Of a stretch of 64,000 nt of DNA, positions 38,558 through 49,092 are shown one piece after another (position 1 is the first letter of the stretch; each line of letters begins with the position of its first letter). The position numbers were made by a program, and so were the translations under genes. The DNA is from SHAN690 sp023262195 (GTDB lineage: Bacteria > Bacteroidota > Bacteroidia > Flavobacteriales_G > Salibacteraceae), in the NCBI GenBank assembly GCA_038142005.1, contig JAYQJE010000005.1:62001-126000 (forward strand). The letters run 5' to 3'. The notes beneath the pieces were generated by a model. It searched no databases and was not told where the DNA came from. It was given only the letters and a program-made list of their open reading frames with translations.

Positions 38558-39557
38558 TTAAACAGTGAGGTAGCGGCTTACATCCGTTTTTAGCGAGATT
38601 TTGATTTTTCCTTCCTCAAACTTCTCTATGGTTTGGTGTAACTCCTTGCTTTTTGGCCAACTTAAGGTAACTCCTTTTGTAATCGGAGAATAAATAGCCG
38701 CGTATAATGTACCGAAGGCTTTAGCAAACTGCGTGTTGAAGAGCGGTGGCTCATGAAACTTTTTTCAGAAGACTCAATGTGTTTATCGAGTCGTCAATAA
38801 GCGCGCTTTCAAGCAAAGCCTTGCGCTCAATGGTTCTAGTCATGATAGCGTAATCACTCCAATGAATCTCATGCTGATGATTTGTGCCCACGGCCATATT
38901 TGTTACCACATTTGGCTCACCAGGCACAAAAAATATGGTCGCGATGTTCATACTGGCATCCATAAATGTGATGTTATACGACATATGTGTGGGAATATCC
39001 TTCAGTTTTTCAATGGCTTCTGCTGTATTTGAGCATGTTTCAAGGGCATATCTGAGTACCAATGGAATACCAAACCCATCATGCGTTATGCGCCTTCCGC
39101 CAAATGTGAGTGAAGCACAAAGACCATCACCGTTTACACCATCGAGCAATCCCCAGGTGCAATCGCTCATGCCAATTATGGGTTTCAACCAATTTGTCTT
39201 CATTAAAACCCCTTCGAAGAACTTTGGGCTGTAATCATAATTACGAATCAAAACAGGACTGTCCTTAGTCCATGCAATTTGGCTGCACCCACTCATGTAA
39301 GGCGGTGGGCAATACATGGAAAGATATCGGCTTGCCAAATCACCACCACCTGCTAGCTTACATAACTCCTCATAAACGGGTAGAAGTTCGGGGAAATGCT
39401 TTTCAAATGCTGTGATGGAAGACAAATAGCCCGGTCGTGCACTTTGGCCTTCCATTAAAAACCACCGCTTGTAAAATGGCCAAGTTTTCTCAAATAAATC
39501 TCCCCATTTACTGGGTTCGGATTCAATATCGATGGAATGTATTGGGAGGTAAAGCAT
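38558..39557 (-). CDS. C45-like autoproteolytic acyltransferase/hydrolase (frameshifted)
   Basis: An N-terminal nucleophile hydrolase related to penicillin acyl-CoA:6-APA acyltransferase. The nucleophile Cys is in PPYMSGCSQIAW (residue about 91 from the chosen start), followed by the family's RNYDYSP segment and the NGDGLCASLTFGGR stretch. The enzyme should cleave its own chain before that Cys. An extra base in the six-T run at 38760-38765 cuts the tail; repaired, it continues KKFHEPPLFNTQFAKAFG to 38558, about 333 residues. A Met at 39608 could give 17 more residues. Bacterial members may act on lysosome-like acyl amides or choloyl substrates; the true substrate is unknown. Confidence 0.78.
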
Positions 39558-39648
39558 TGCTCTTTGCAAAGGTAAAATCCTTTTCGCGCAAGGCGCGGCA
39601 AATATCATTTTCAGACTGATACATTTGTCACAAGAAAACTAAGCCAAT

Positions 39649-41413
39649 ATGGGCAAGCAAGAGATTATTGAGCAACTAGAAAAGTGGGTCAGTGCAGAAG
39701 ATTTTGAACCTAACAAGACACAGTTTACTGATTGGAAGTCGGAATTCGAAAAAGAGCGTCTACAAACGGAAAAACAGCAAGAGGCTGAGGCACAAAAAGA
39801 AGGAGGGTGAAAATGATTTTGAATATACCCCAACCAAGGAGGATTTAAGGTTTGAAGAGCTATGCGGTATATACCATGACAAGCGAAAGCAATATGAGTC
39901 AAAGCGCAAGGCTGAGCTTGAGAATAATCTTGCGGAGAAAAAGGCACTTATTGAAGAGTTGGACTCCTTAATTAAGGATGAAGAGAATATTGGCAAGGCT
40001 TATTCACGCTTTAATGCAATAAAGCAGAAGTGGAACGAGTTAGGACCCGTATTAGCCAACAAGCGAAGGGGCATACAAACCGAGTATAGTCGCCTTATAG
40101 AGCTATTTTACTACAACATAAATATCTACCGCGAACTTCAACTAAATGACCTCAAAAAGAACCAAGAGCTCAAATTGGAGGTGATTGAAAAGATTAAGGC
40201 ACTAAAAGAAGAAAAATCTATTCACCAACTGGACTTTCTGATTCATCAATATCTTGATGAGTGGGACACCATAGGCCCAACTTTTAAAGAGGAATGGGAG
40301 AAAATTAGAGAGGAGTTTAAAGAAGTGGTGAATGTTGTTTTTGAGCGGCTAAGAGAGCATAGAAAAGCTGTCAAAACTACTCACAAAAACAATTTGGATA
40401 AGAAGCAAGAGATTATTGCAAAAGCCAAGGAAATTGCAGAGCCCGAAATTTTAGATCATAAGTCCACCCAAGAACGAACGCAGCGTATCATAGGCCTGCA
40501 AAAAGATTGGAAGAAGATTGGCTTTGCTGGTCATAAACATAACGATGCAGTATGGAAGGAATTTCGGGAAGTATGTGATGATTATTTCAATAAACGAAAG
40601 GTATTTATTGATAAAAACAGCGAAAAGTTTGCAGTACTTAGGTCAAAGAAGAAGGGCTTAATACAAAGAGCGAAAGAAATTCATACAGAAACTCAATCGG
40701 CTGAGGTAGCCAATGAACTTAAAAATCTGCAGCGTCAATGGAAAGAAACTGATAAGCTACTGCCTCAAGAGGAGTATAGGTTGTTTCGCGAATTTCGAAA
40801 CTATTGTGACACCTATTTCAAAGGAAAGAAACAGGCTGCAAAGGAGTTAGAGAAACAATGGAAAGCCAATTTAAAAGCCAAAGAGGAACTGCTTGAGAAA
40901 TTCGCCAAAGAATTAAAGGATAAAATCACTGTCAAAGGTGAAACTTTGATTGAAGAGTGGACCAAAGAATGGGGTGCCTCAGGTGAGGTTGCAAGTGCAG
41001 CGGGGACGCAGGTTGACAAGTCTTTTCAGAGTATTGTGTCTAAGGCTTACGATGCGTTGGGTATTTCGGAAAGCGAGCGTAAGGAAAAAGAGTTCGCCTC
41101 AAAGATCAAAACTATTGCTAATGCAGGTGATCCTGTCAAAGAACTAAAACGAGAGCGAGGTTTCTTGAATGGTAAGATTAAAGCTGCTGAGGTAGAAACC
41201 AGACAATTGGAGGATAAACTTGCTTTCTTTAAGTTTTCGGATGATTCTAATCCATTGAAAAAGGAATTATTGGATCGAATTGAAGAATCGAAAGAAAAAA
41301 CCGCTAAGATTCGAGCCAAAAGAAAGAAGGTGGACTTGCTTATTAAAGAGCAAGAAGCCGCAGAAAGCCTTGATACGTCAGAGGAGGAAGCGAAAAGCAC
41401 GGAAGAAGCATAA
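39649..41413 (+). CDS. DUF349 coiled-coil protein (frameshifted)
   Basis: A 588-residue, strongly charged helical protein. At least five DUF349 repeats of the form W-x3-G followed by F-x-x-A/C are visible, for example KQKWNELGPV, LDEWDTIGPT, QKDWKKIGFAG and QRQWKETDKL. An extra base around 39801-39806 (GGAGGG) separates the first about 52 residues (MGKQEIIEQLEKWV) from the rest. DUF349 proteins are cytoplasmic with no known reaction. It is divergent from the C45 gene by 40-90 bases depending on the start of that gene. Confidence 0.85.
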
Positions 41414-41432
41414 GCAAAAATCGCCTAGTTAG

Positions 41433-41633
41433 TTACTGGCGTTCGCATGTCCATGGGTTAGCAGTATCGGACTCTAGATGTTGAATCAATGAGCCAATTT
41501 CACGGTTGCGCCCGCATACTTGTCGATCAACTTCACCAAACTCTGTTTGCCCTGTGCAAGTGTAACAACGATTGCAACTTTCGATGGTTAGTGCAGAACA
41601 TCCAATAAAAAAGAAGAAGAAGTTACGTCTCAT
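41433..41633 (-). CDS. Small Cys-rich lipoprotein (second CxxCxxC member)
   Basis: A 66-residue protein with a signal peptide ending IESC (Cys20) and a mature start CNRCYTC (CxxCxxC), then a DRQVC and a terminal WTCERQ. Same size and Cys plan as the protein at 24303-24500. It directly follows the alpha/beta hydrolase gene (1-base gap) and is convergent with the DUF349 gene. Function unknown. Confidence 0.7.
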   Translation of the reverse strand: MRRNFFFFFIGCSALTIESCNRCYTCTGQTEFGEVDRQVCGRNREIGSLIQHLESDTANPWTCERQ

Positions 41634-42500
41634 TTATACGGCTTTATTGAGAGATACCACTTTAACCTCTTTGGCTCTATTATCTTGAATAACGGTAGGA
41701 GTGATGCTATGTTGCCTAAGCCAAGCCTGCATGTACTGATTGAAAATAAATGGTTGATCATGATTACAAGCATGACCAGCATTTTCTACCATTCTTTGAA
41801 CTCCTCTGGTTTTAAGCTTTTTGTTTAAATACCTACTATGCCTATGTATGACAGGTGAGTCATGCTGGCCACTAAGAAGTAATACTGGGAAACTACCTTT
41901 CGACAAATCTTGTTTCCTAAACGTATGCACTGCGGCATATATTTTTTTGAGTTCATCGCGCTTAACTTGACCAATTGCAGAGCGTATTTTTTGCCTTGTA
42001 GACTGATTCCCTAGCCATTTGTTGCCCAACATAAACCAAGTTAAAAAGAAACTGATGCGCATGAACTGGCTCGTACTCAATTTGCTGAACAGCATCATTG
42101 CTACCCATTTTGGAAAGAATATGCCAGTAACCACCTTTTCAAGCAAACTCAGTCTTAGAGATGCAGTAGCTCCAACGAGTAATAGCCCGCTCACCCGATT
42201 AGGGTAGTTCGCTCCGAGGTATTGTGCCACCATTGCACCCAATGAAAGTCCGCAAATAATGGCTTTCTCAACTCCTAGCTCATCCAATAAGTGTAGAATG
42301 TCTTCACCAAAAGTGCTGACATGATATACAGACAAATCGGAGGTGTCAGATTTGCCATGACCTCTTAAATCTACCGTGATAACTTGATAAAACTCACTGA
42401 AATAGGCCTCCTGATGCTTCCAGATCTGAGCATTTACGAATGCCCCGTGTATAAAAACGATAGGTTCACCAACGCCTGATATATTGTAATGAAGTTTCAA
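41634..42500 (-). CDS. Alpha/beta hydrolase
   Basis: A 288-residue cytoplasmic hydrolase with the oxyanion HGAF, DLRGHGKSD, nucleophile elbow CGLSLGA, triad Asp in SGQHDSP and His in NAGHACNHDQP. Length and motifs fit the general esterase/epoxide-hydrolase-like fold; no specific substrate is indicated. The frame is intact. The lipoprotein gene follows with a 1-base gap, and ilvE lies 44 bases upstream on the same strand, so all may be read together. Confidence 0.85.
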   Translation of the reverse strand: MKLHYNISGVGEPIVFIHGAFVNAQIWKHQEAYFSEFYQVITVDLRGHGKSDTSDLSVYHVSTFGEDILHLLDELGVEKAIICGLSLGAMVAQYLGANYPNRVSGLLLVGATASLRLSLLEKVVTGIFFPKWVAMMLFSKLSTSQFMRISFFLTWFMLGNKWLGNQSTRQKIRSAIGQVKRDELKKIYAAVHTFRKQDLSKGSFPVLLLSGQHDSPVIHRHSRYLNKKLKTRGVQRMVENAGHACNHDQPFIFNQYMQAWLRQHSITPTVIQDNRAKEVKVVSLNKAV

Positions 42501-42544
42501 AATTGATAGGGTGCAATTTAGTCAATTACCCATCGAAATTTGAC

Positions 42545-43611
42545 TTAAAACTTCATATTCCAATTATGGACATCTTCTAATGTGCCCATTTTTATGCCAA
42601 TCAATTGATTGCCAATTTGATTGGAGATTTTGCGCGATTCTATTGGCGGTAACTCAAATGTTTCATCTTCATACGAGAGTTTAGCAACATGGGCTGTTGT
42701 GGCAGCCGTACCTACTCCAAAGAGCTCCTCTAACTTACCGCTTCTTGCGGCCGAAATAAGTTCTTCTATTGCTATTGGCCGTTCCTCAACTATGTATCCC
42801 GCTTCTCTGCTTAGGATTAAAAAAAGCTTTCTCTGGTCACACCAGCTAGAATTGTGCTTCCTGTTGGAGGTGTGATTAATTTGCCGTCAATCACAGCCAT
42901 CATATTCATAGTTCCTGCCTCTTCAAGATATTTATGCTCTTTGGCATCAGTCCAAATCAATTGATCTATGCCCTGATTCTGAGCTTTCTTTGCAGGAAGC
43001 ATCGCACTTGCATAGTTACCGGCTGCTTTTGCGAAACCTACACCACCTTTAGCTGCTCTTGTAAACTCCGTTTCAACCTTTAAGTGAAGAGGCTTTGAAT
43101 AATATGGACCCACAGGTGAAGTGATGATCATGAACAAATAGTCATCGCTAGGCTTTACACCCAAAAATGGATCTGTTCCTATCATAAATGGCCTGATATA
43201 CATCGAACTATCTGGTTCATTGGGCACCCAATTGCGGTCAAGACTTACAAGCTGCTTTATACCTTCAATAAAAATATGTTCCGTGATTTTTGGCATGCAC
43301 AATCGCTCTGCTGATCGATTGATTCGTTCATGATTCTTTTCAGGCCTAAAAACGAGTATTTCTCCATCTGGATTCTTAAATGCTTTCATTCCTTCGAATA
43401 CAGCTTGGCCGTAATGTAAAGCTGATGTGGCGGGGCTTAAATGGATATCTCCGTACGGGATTATCTTGGGCGCTTGCCATTCGCCATTCGTGTACTTTGC
43501 TATTAAAGCGTGATCAGAGAATACTTTGCCAAAAGGAAGATTTTTAAAATTTATCTCAGATAACCTTGAATGCTCAGTTTGCTGTACCTCAATCTCCTGT
43601 GTATCTATCAT
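42545..43611 (-). CDS. ilvE: Branched-chain amino acid aminotransferase (frameshifted)
   Basis: A fold-type IV PLP enzyme that makes Val, Leu and Ile from their keto acids. The PLP Lys is in GFAKAAGNYA, and the phosphate/substrate loop is YLEEAGTMNMM. The N-terminal GQAVFEGMKAF is also typical. The frame ends in a run of seven A at 42819-42826 (TRESFF-stop); adjusting it restores LILSREAGYIVEERPIAIEEL and a tail ending NWNMKF at 42545. Repaired length is about 355 residues, exactly usual. Confidence 0.93.
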
Positions 43612-43727
43612 TAGTCAAAGTGTTAATGAACGCCTCTGAATCTGCTTCAAATGCGGTCCGCGAATATACTATTCACGCTAGGGAATTGAAAGGACTGTGT
43701 GTTCGGAGTGCTGTTTTTTTTCGACCA

Positions 43728-44501
43728 CTAGATGGTCTCTATCGATTGACTTGGAAGCCAACCTGTGTTGTCATCTTCAAATTTTACGCGAACCCAGCTT
43801 TCTTCCTCCTGCAAGACTTCCACCTTTAAGCCTTCATGAACTACGAAGAGCACCGTTGAACTCGGCAATGGTTCACTCTTAACGTTCACTGAAGGAGCAA
43901 AAACAATCGCCTCTTGCACACCTTCCAAAACGTATGATCGATAGCCAAAAATTGAAGATAGGATGGCAAGACCGAGCATTGCCATCGTGGCGATGAGAGT
44001 AATTGGTTTTAAGACTGATGATCTGGTCAAGAAGAAGAAGGAGAACCCCACGCATGCAAGTGTTATGAATAGTACGATCAACCAGCCCCAAATATTGCTG
44101 GTGGTTGAAGATGCTGTGGCATTAAGCCATCGAGTCATAAACATTGGCGTGACGCTTTGCATTTTGTCTGCGGTTTGAGATTTTGCAGTGGCCAGATTAT
44201 ATTGAATATCCACGTCCCAAGGAGAAAGTTCATGCGCTCGCTCGTAATAAAGTATGGCACTTGAAATATTACCGAGTTTATAGTGAGTATTGCCCAAATT
44301 GTAAAGCAGATCTGGCGAGGTGAGTCCGCTACTCAAGATTTCATTGTAAATGGTTTTGGCGGAATCATAGGCTCCAATTTTATAGGCACCGTTGGCCTGC
44401 TCAAAACGTGCATCATAATGATTGCTTTCACTCGCTGTGATCGGAGTGAATGTGGCAAAATAGGGCACTAGCAAGAAGAGCAGTTTATACTTCATTTTCA
44501 A
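43728..44501 (-). CDS. batE: BatE: TPR and SH3-like protein
   Basis: A 257-residue membrane protein with a signal peptide, TPR repeats (YNLGNTHYKLGNISSAILYYERA), two membrane helices, and a C-terminal bacterial SH3 domain (WVRVKFEDDNTGWLP). It closes the Bat operon; its start overlaps the batD end by 17 bases. BatE is an adaptor-like component. A 116-base gap separates it from ilvE. Confidence 0.88.
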   Translation of the reverse strand: MKMKYKLLFLLVPYFATFTPITASESNHYDARFEQANGAYKIGAYDSAKTIYNEILSSGLTSPDLLYNLGNTHYKLGNISSAILYYERAHELSPWDVDIQYNLATAKSQTADKMQSVTPMFMTRWLNATASSTTSNIWGWLIVLFITLACVGFSFFFLTRSSVLKPITLIATMAMLGLAILSSIFGYRSYVLEGVQEAIVFAPSVNVKSEPLPSSTVLFVVHEGLKVEVLQEEESWVRVKFEDDNTGWLPSQSIETI

Positions 44502-46266
44502 TTTCTCGAATTAGTGATTCGCCACGAGCCAAAAGAGTCTCTTTAGCCATGGCTTGACCTGGTGCAAAACGAGCTATTTCACATTCTTCTAATGCTGCGA
44601 GTAGATTTTGCACTAAATCCTTCTTTAATCCTTTATCAAGCAAAACAATTTTGATGTTTTCCTTATTTAGATCTGTTGCCGATATGTTGAATTTATCACC
44701 CACATAACCATATAAGGCTTTGAATATTTCTTCATAGAAAATCGATCCATTTTCATCAATTGCTTTATGCGCGGTGGAAAGATGCTTCTTAGCCACAGAG
44801 CTAGCCTTCCTTTTTCGCATAAACATAGCGTCAGACTCCCGTGTACGAATTCGCGTGATCAGCATGAGTGCTAGGGCAGTGGAAGCTATCGGTAGTGCAG
44901 ATAGCGCAATGAATGTTGGTGAGCCAAGGAAGGAATCTGTTGGTTCTGAAAGCGGTGTGCTTAAATCCTTTATAAAACGGATATCCTTACCAAGAATTTG
45001 CACGTCCTCTTTTTTTGGTGCCATGTACGCTACTTCATTTGATCCTTTACCGTCCATTGATTTTGCCACATCTATTACAATAGGATCGCTTGTGACTCGC
45101 TCGTAGGAACCTTTTTCGGGATTGAAAAACGATATAGATATTGGATCAATTTCGTATTGACCTGTGAAACGAGGAATGAGTACATACTCGTAAGTCTTTT
45201 TACCTCGACTGCCTGATTGGCTATTGCTGATAGACTCTTTGAGCTTTGGGTCATAGGTTTCGAAATCTTGTGGGAAGGTGATGTTGGGTGCTCCGATAAG
45301 TTTTAAGTTTCCTTTTCCGCTAATTTCGACTTTAAGGTTTACGGCTTCATTGAGACTGAGTTCAGATCGATCTTGCTCCACTTTAAGATCAAATACACCG
45401 ACTGCTCCTGTGTAATCAGATGGTTTGCCCGCTGTGGGAAGTTGTTTAACGTTAATACGTTGTCTGTTGGTTTGAGCAGAATATGAAACGTTTTTGAATC
45501 CGCCCCATGGATCCCAAATTGATCTGCGTTGATTGGTGCGCAGTTGCACCACAAAATCCATTTTAAGAGGATTCAATTCAATCTCCCCTGCGTGTTGTGC
45601 TGTAAGCACCGTCTTCTTAAGAGTAAAGACTTCATATTGCTGTCCGTTGATCACTTCACGAGTTCGAGTATTGGTTCCTTCAAGGTCTATTTCCTCCGCA
45701 AAAAAGCCGGTATTACTAGGATTTTCGACACTATAGTCTTGAATATTGACATTAGTATAAAGCTTATACGTGGCGACAAATTGTTCACCCACGTAAACAT
45801 CACGTTTAGACACGAAAAGTTTTAAAAACAGGTTCGTGGTTAGATCAACCTCACTTGAATTTTTAGCTTGCTTTGGTGCTTGATTATTGGCTTTCGCCTG
45901 GGTGTTTTTTACAACTTTGAGTGTTACGGGATCACTTTTAATCACATTCCCTTTCACCTTTATACTTGCTGAGGGTATGGTATGTTCACCAAGTTTTTCT
46001 GCCAATAAAACAAAAGAGAATGACTTGCTGCTAGAGAAGCGTCCATTCACAAGTTGCTTCATTGATGAGGTATTCGGGCCACTCAGTAATCTGAACCCCT
46101 CGAAGGTTGGTTGGATAAATTTGTTGCCATCGCTGCCCTCTAAGGTATAGGTGAGTTTTACGCGTTGACCTAAGCCAATGGTGTTGCTGCTCGCTTTTAC
46201 GGTCAGCGTTTGAGCATTTATCACGGCTGAGATACAAATTGCTGATATTAAGAAGAGAAGTCTCAC
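44485..46266 (-). CDS. batD: BatD
   Basis: A 593-residue exported protein with a signal peptide, an Ig-like beta-rich periplasmic part (repeats of SLTVKASSNTIGLGQRV type), and one membrane helix near residue 440 (FIALSALPIASTALALML) before a cytoplasmic helical tail. These features define BatD (oxygen tolerance protein). It interacts with the other Bat proteins at the inner membrane. Frame intact; overlaps batC by 4 bases. Confidence 0.88.
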   Translation of the reverse strand: MRLLFLISAICISAVINAQTLTVKASSNTIGLGQRVKLTYTLEGSDGNKFIQPTFEGFRLLSGPNTSSMKQLVNGRFSSSKSFSFVLLAEKLGEHTIPSASIKVKGNVIKSDPVTLKVVKNTQAKANNQAPKQAKNSSEVDLTTNLFLKLFVSKRDVYVGEQFVATYKLYTNVNIQDYSVENPSNTGFFAEEIDLEGTNTRTREVINGQQYEVFTLKKTVLTAQHAGEIELNPLKMDFVVQLRTNQRRSIWDPWGGFKNVSYSAQTNRQRINVKQLPTAGKPSDYTGAVGVFDLKVEQDRSELSLNEAVNLKVEISGKGNLKLIGAPNITFPQDFETYDPKLKESISNSQSGSRGKKTYEYVLIPRFTGQYEIDPISISFFNPEKGSYERVTSDPIVIDVAKSMDGKGSNEVAYMAPKKEDVQILGKDIRFIKDLSTPLSEPTDSFLGSPTFIALSALPIASTALALMLITRIRTRESDAMFMRKRKASSVAKKHLSTAHKAIDENGSIFYEEIFKALYGYVGDKFNISATDLNKENIKIVLLDKGLKKDLVQNLLAALEECEIARFAPGQAMAKETLLARGESLIREIENEV

Positions 46267-47087
46267 CAGTCTTTATCTATGTTTTTGCTATTGTTCTTTT
46301 TTAGCTTTCTAAGCTCCATTTGAATCTGTTGATCCTCATTTTTTGCGGCCTCTAACATTTGTTTGGCTTGTTCCTCAGAAATATTGATCGGTTTGGGTTG
46401 AGGTTTCTGGTTATTCTCATCCTCTTCTTGTTGGTCATCATTTTTTTCTTGTCGGTCAGAATCCGACTCATCATCTTTCTCCTCGTCTTTATCCTGACCA
46501 TCACTATTTTCTTGCTCTGAGTCTTCCTCGTTTTTATTCTCGTTATTCTCGTTTTTATCCTTTTCTTTCTCCTCTTCCTTGTTTTTCTGCTTGTCCTGAT
46601 CTTGATTTTCTTGCTGCTGCTCTTGTTGCTTTTGTTGTTGCTTCAACATGCGCTGAGCATAGCTTAAATTATATCGTGTGTCATCTGCGTTAGGTTCAAG
46701 GCGCAAGGCTTTTTTGTAAGCCTCAATCGCATCCTCAAACTTTCCACTCTGCATGTGCGTGTTGCCCAAGTTGTGCATGGCATTGGCCCGTTCATGATCC
46801 GTAGCAGCCTGGCCATATGCTTTTTCATATTGAGATAAGGCCGTCTCTAGGTCTTCTTTCTTGTAACTGGTGTTACCGAGGTTGTATGTGCCCTTATATA
46901 AATTGGGGTTTTCACTCAAAGCATTGCGATAGTGTTCCTCAGCTTTGTCTAAATCTTGACTCTCATAGGCTTTGTTTCCCCGAAATATTTCAAGGTCTGT
47001 GTGCTGCGCAGATAATTGCGGTGTCCACAAAAGGATACAAACAAGAGTGCCATATGTGAACAACGATTTCATTGATTTACGAAGCAA
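46263..47087 (-). CDS. batC: BatC: TPR protein with long Gln/Glu-rich tail
   Basis: A 274-residue protein: signal peptide, three TPR motifs (YNLGNTSYKKEDLETAL, MHNLGNTHMQSGKFEDAI), then a low-complexity stretch dominated by Lys, Glu, Gln, Asp and Asn (residues about 150-240), and a short basic end. Typical of BatC. It overlaps batB by 11 bases. Confidence 0.88.
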   Translation of the reverse strand: MLRKSMKSLFTYGTLVCILLWTPQLSAQHTDLEIFRGNKAYESQDLDKAEEHYRNALSENPNLYKGTYNLGNTSYKKEDLETALSQYEKAYGQAATDHERANAMHNLGNTHMQSGKFEDAIEAYKKALRLEPNADDTRYNLSYAQRMLKQQQKQQEQQQENQDQDKQKNKEEEKEKDKNENNENKNEEDSEQENSDGQDKDEEKDDESDSDRQEKNDDQQEEDENNQKPQPKPINISEEQAKQMLEAAKNEDQQIQMELRKLKKNNSKNIDKDW

Positions 47088-48101
47088 CTAGTTTTTGCCA
47101 CCACTTGGAACGGGTGTTTGGAATAATTAACTCTATGATTAGAAGTATTAACGCGGGCAGAAGGAAGTATTGAAATTGATCGTCAAAATCGGTATAGACT
47201 TTAGTGCCGAGTTCAACCTTTTCGAGCTTTTCAATTTCTTCGAAGACGTAAGCCATACCGCTTTCAGTATTCGAAGCGCGAACAAATATTCCACCGGTTT
47301 CATTCGCGAATGAGGCCAACATATCTGCATCGAGTTTGGTGACCACGGTATTTCCTGTTTGGTTCTGCTTGAAACCAACGCGCTTTCCTCTAGAATAGAT
47401 TGGAATGGGCGCTCCGTTTTCAGACCCCATGCCAATCGCATGAACTATGATGTCTTGCTCATTTGCCTTGGCTAGTACTGATGAAATGTCGCCTTCGTGG
47501 TGCTCTCCATCACTGATTAGGATAATCGATTTCGAAGCCGGGCTATTTTCATCAAAGCTGCTAATGCACTGATCAATCGCGTTTTGAATATCTGTGCCCT
47601 GCGTGGATATCAGCTCGGTTTCAATGCTGTTCAAAAGAGTTTTGCCGCAGAGTAATCACTTGTAATGGGTAGTTGCACAAATGATTCACCCGCAAAAACT
47701 ACAATACCAATTCTATCACCTTTCAAGTAGGTGAGTAGTTCCTGTATGCTGCGTTTTGCACGCTCAAGTCGGTTAGGGTAGAGGTCTTCGGCCATCATGC
47801 TGTTAGAGATGTCCAAAGCAATCATCATATCAATGCCCTTGCGTTTAACTTCTTCGGTCTTAGAACCACTTTGTGGTCCTGCCATGGCAATGATTAAGAA
47901 AGTGAGTCCGATGCTGTAAAGACTAAGCTTAATCCATGTTTTGGCCATGGTAATATCTGGAATAATTACACCGATCACCTCACTGCCAAACTGAGCTTTG
48001 ATCATTTTACGTTTCCATCGATTGTAAATCACATGCGCAATCCAAATCATTGGGATAATGGCCAGAAAGTATAGCAGATATGTATGCTCGAATCTAAACA
48101 T
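47077..48101 (-). CDS. batB: BatB: von Willebrand A membrane protein (frameshifted)
   Basis: A 341-residue protein: N-terminal helices, MIDAS vWA domain (ALDISNSMMAED, DGEHHEGD), and a C-terminal helix. The break is in AAAA at 47633-47636; one more base turns AKLF-stop into KLFLNSIETEL. Coordinates and order match batB between batA and batC. Confidence 0.88.
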
Positions 48102-49092
48102 CGGTCAATGCGCTTTTAAGCCAAGTTCTTTTAATCACCTGTTCGGCCATCAGTAATAAAAATGAAAAGGCAGCGATGAGCAGAAACTCTTCATTTTTCT
48201 TCTCATACTGGGTTTCCTCTATCACTGTTTTTTCCAATTGATCTATTTCCATGTAGATCTGCTCAAGCTTGTTTTTATCTGTAGCTCTAAAATATTTTCC
48301 TCCAGTTTGTTCGGCTATGGCTTTCAGTGTTTCTTCATCAATATTTACATCAATCATTTGGTTCACCGTGCGCCCAAACATGTCTTTCACTGGGAAGGGT
48401 GCCTGACCCACAGTTCCCACGCCAATGGTGTAGACCTTCACACCAAAGGTGGCTGCAATCTCCGCAGCCGTAAGCGGTGGAATTGATCCGCTTGTGTTTT
48501 CACCATCTGTAAGCAATATGATCACCTTACTCTTTACATCGCTTTCCTTAAGTCTATTTACCGCGTTTGCTAGCCCCATTCCTATCGCGGTGCCGTCCAC
48601 AATCATTCCATTCTTGATTCCTGAAAAAAGATTTACCAGCTTTTCATGATCGGTAGTGAGCGGACATTGAGTAAAGCTCTGGCCTGCGTACACCACCAAC
48701 CCAATACGGTCATTTGGTCTTGATAGCATAAATTCTCCACCTACTTCCTTTGCCGCGCTCAATCGGTTTGGCTTAAAGTCTTGTGCAAGCATGCTGCTAG
48801 AGATATCCAATGCCATTACAATATCGATACCTTCCGTAGAAACATCTTGCCAGCTCGTGGCGCTCTGAGGCCGAGCCAGCGCAACTATCAAACCAGCTAT
48901 AGCAATTAGTCGGAGTATGAATGGAAGGTGAATGAGCTTTGCCTTTATACCTGCTGAACCAATAAAACTTGTGCTCGAGTAATTCAAAACGGGATGACGA
49001 TATCTATCGCGCAAAACAAACCATACAATCAAGATTGGTATTATGGACAAGCCATATAGGTATTCAATATTTTGAAATTCCCAATCAGCCAT
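48094..49092 (-). CDS. batA: BatA: von Willebrand A membrane protein
   Basis: A 332-residue vWA protein with N-terminal helices, the MIDAS site ALDISSSMLAQD, a TDGENTSG Asp/Thr segment, and a C-terminal helix (FLLIAAFSFLLLMAE). It overlaps batB by 8 bases. With BatB it forms the vWA pair of the operon, thought to act together with MoxR in envelope stress. Confidence 0.9.
   Translation of the reverse strand: MADWEFQNIEYLYGLSIIPILIVWFVLRDRYRHPVLNYSSTSFIGSAGIKAKLIHLPFILRLIAIAGLIVALARPQSATSWQDVSTEGIDIVMALDISSSMLAQDFKPNRLSAAKEVGGEFMLSRPNDRIGLVVYAGQSFTQCPLTTDHEKLVNLFSGIKNGMIVDGTAIGMGLANAVNRLKESDVKSKVIILLTDGENTSGSIPPLTAAEIAATFGVKVYTIGVGTVGQAPFPVKDMFGRTVNQMIDVNIDEETLKAIAEQTGGKYFRATDKNKLEQIYMEIDQLEKTVIEETQYEKKNEEFLLIAAFSFLLLMAEQVIKRTWLKSALTDV

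Noticed and set aside
42819..43611. A truncated aminotransferase as a separate paralogue
   Set aside because: The missing C terminus follows at once in another frame with full family identity, so it is one gene with a sequence error.
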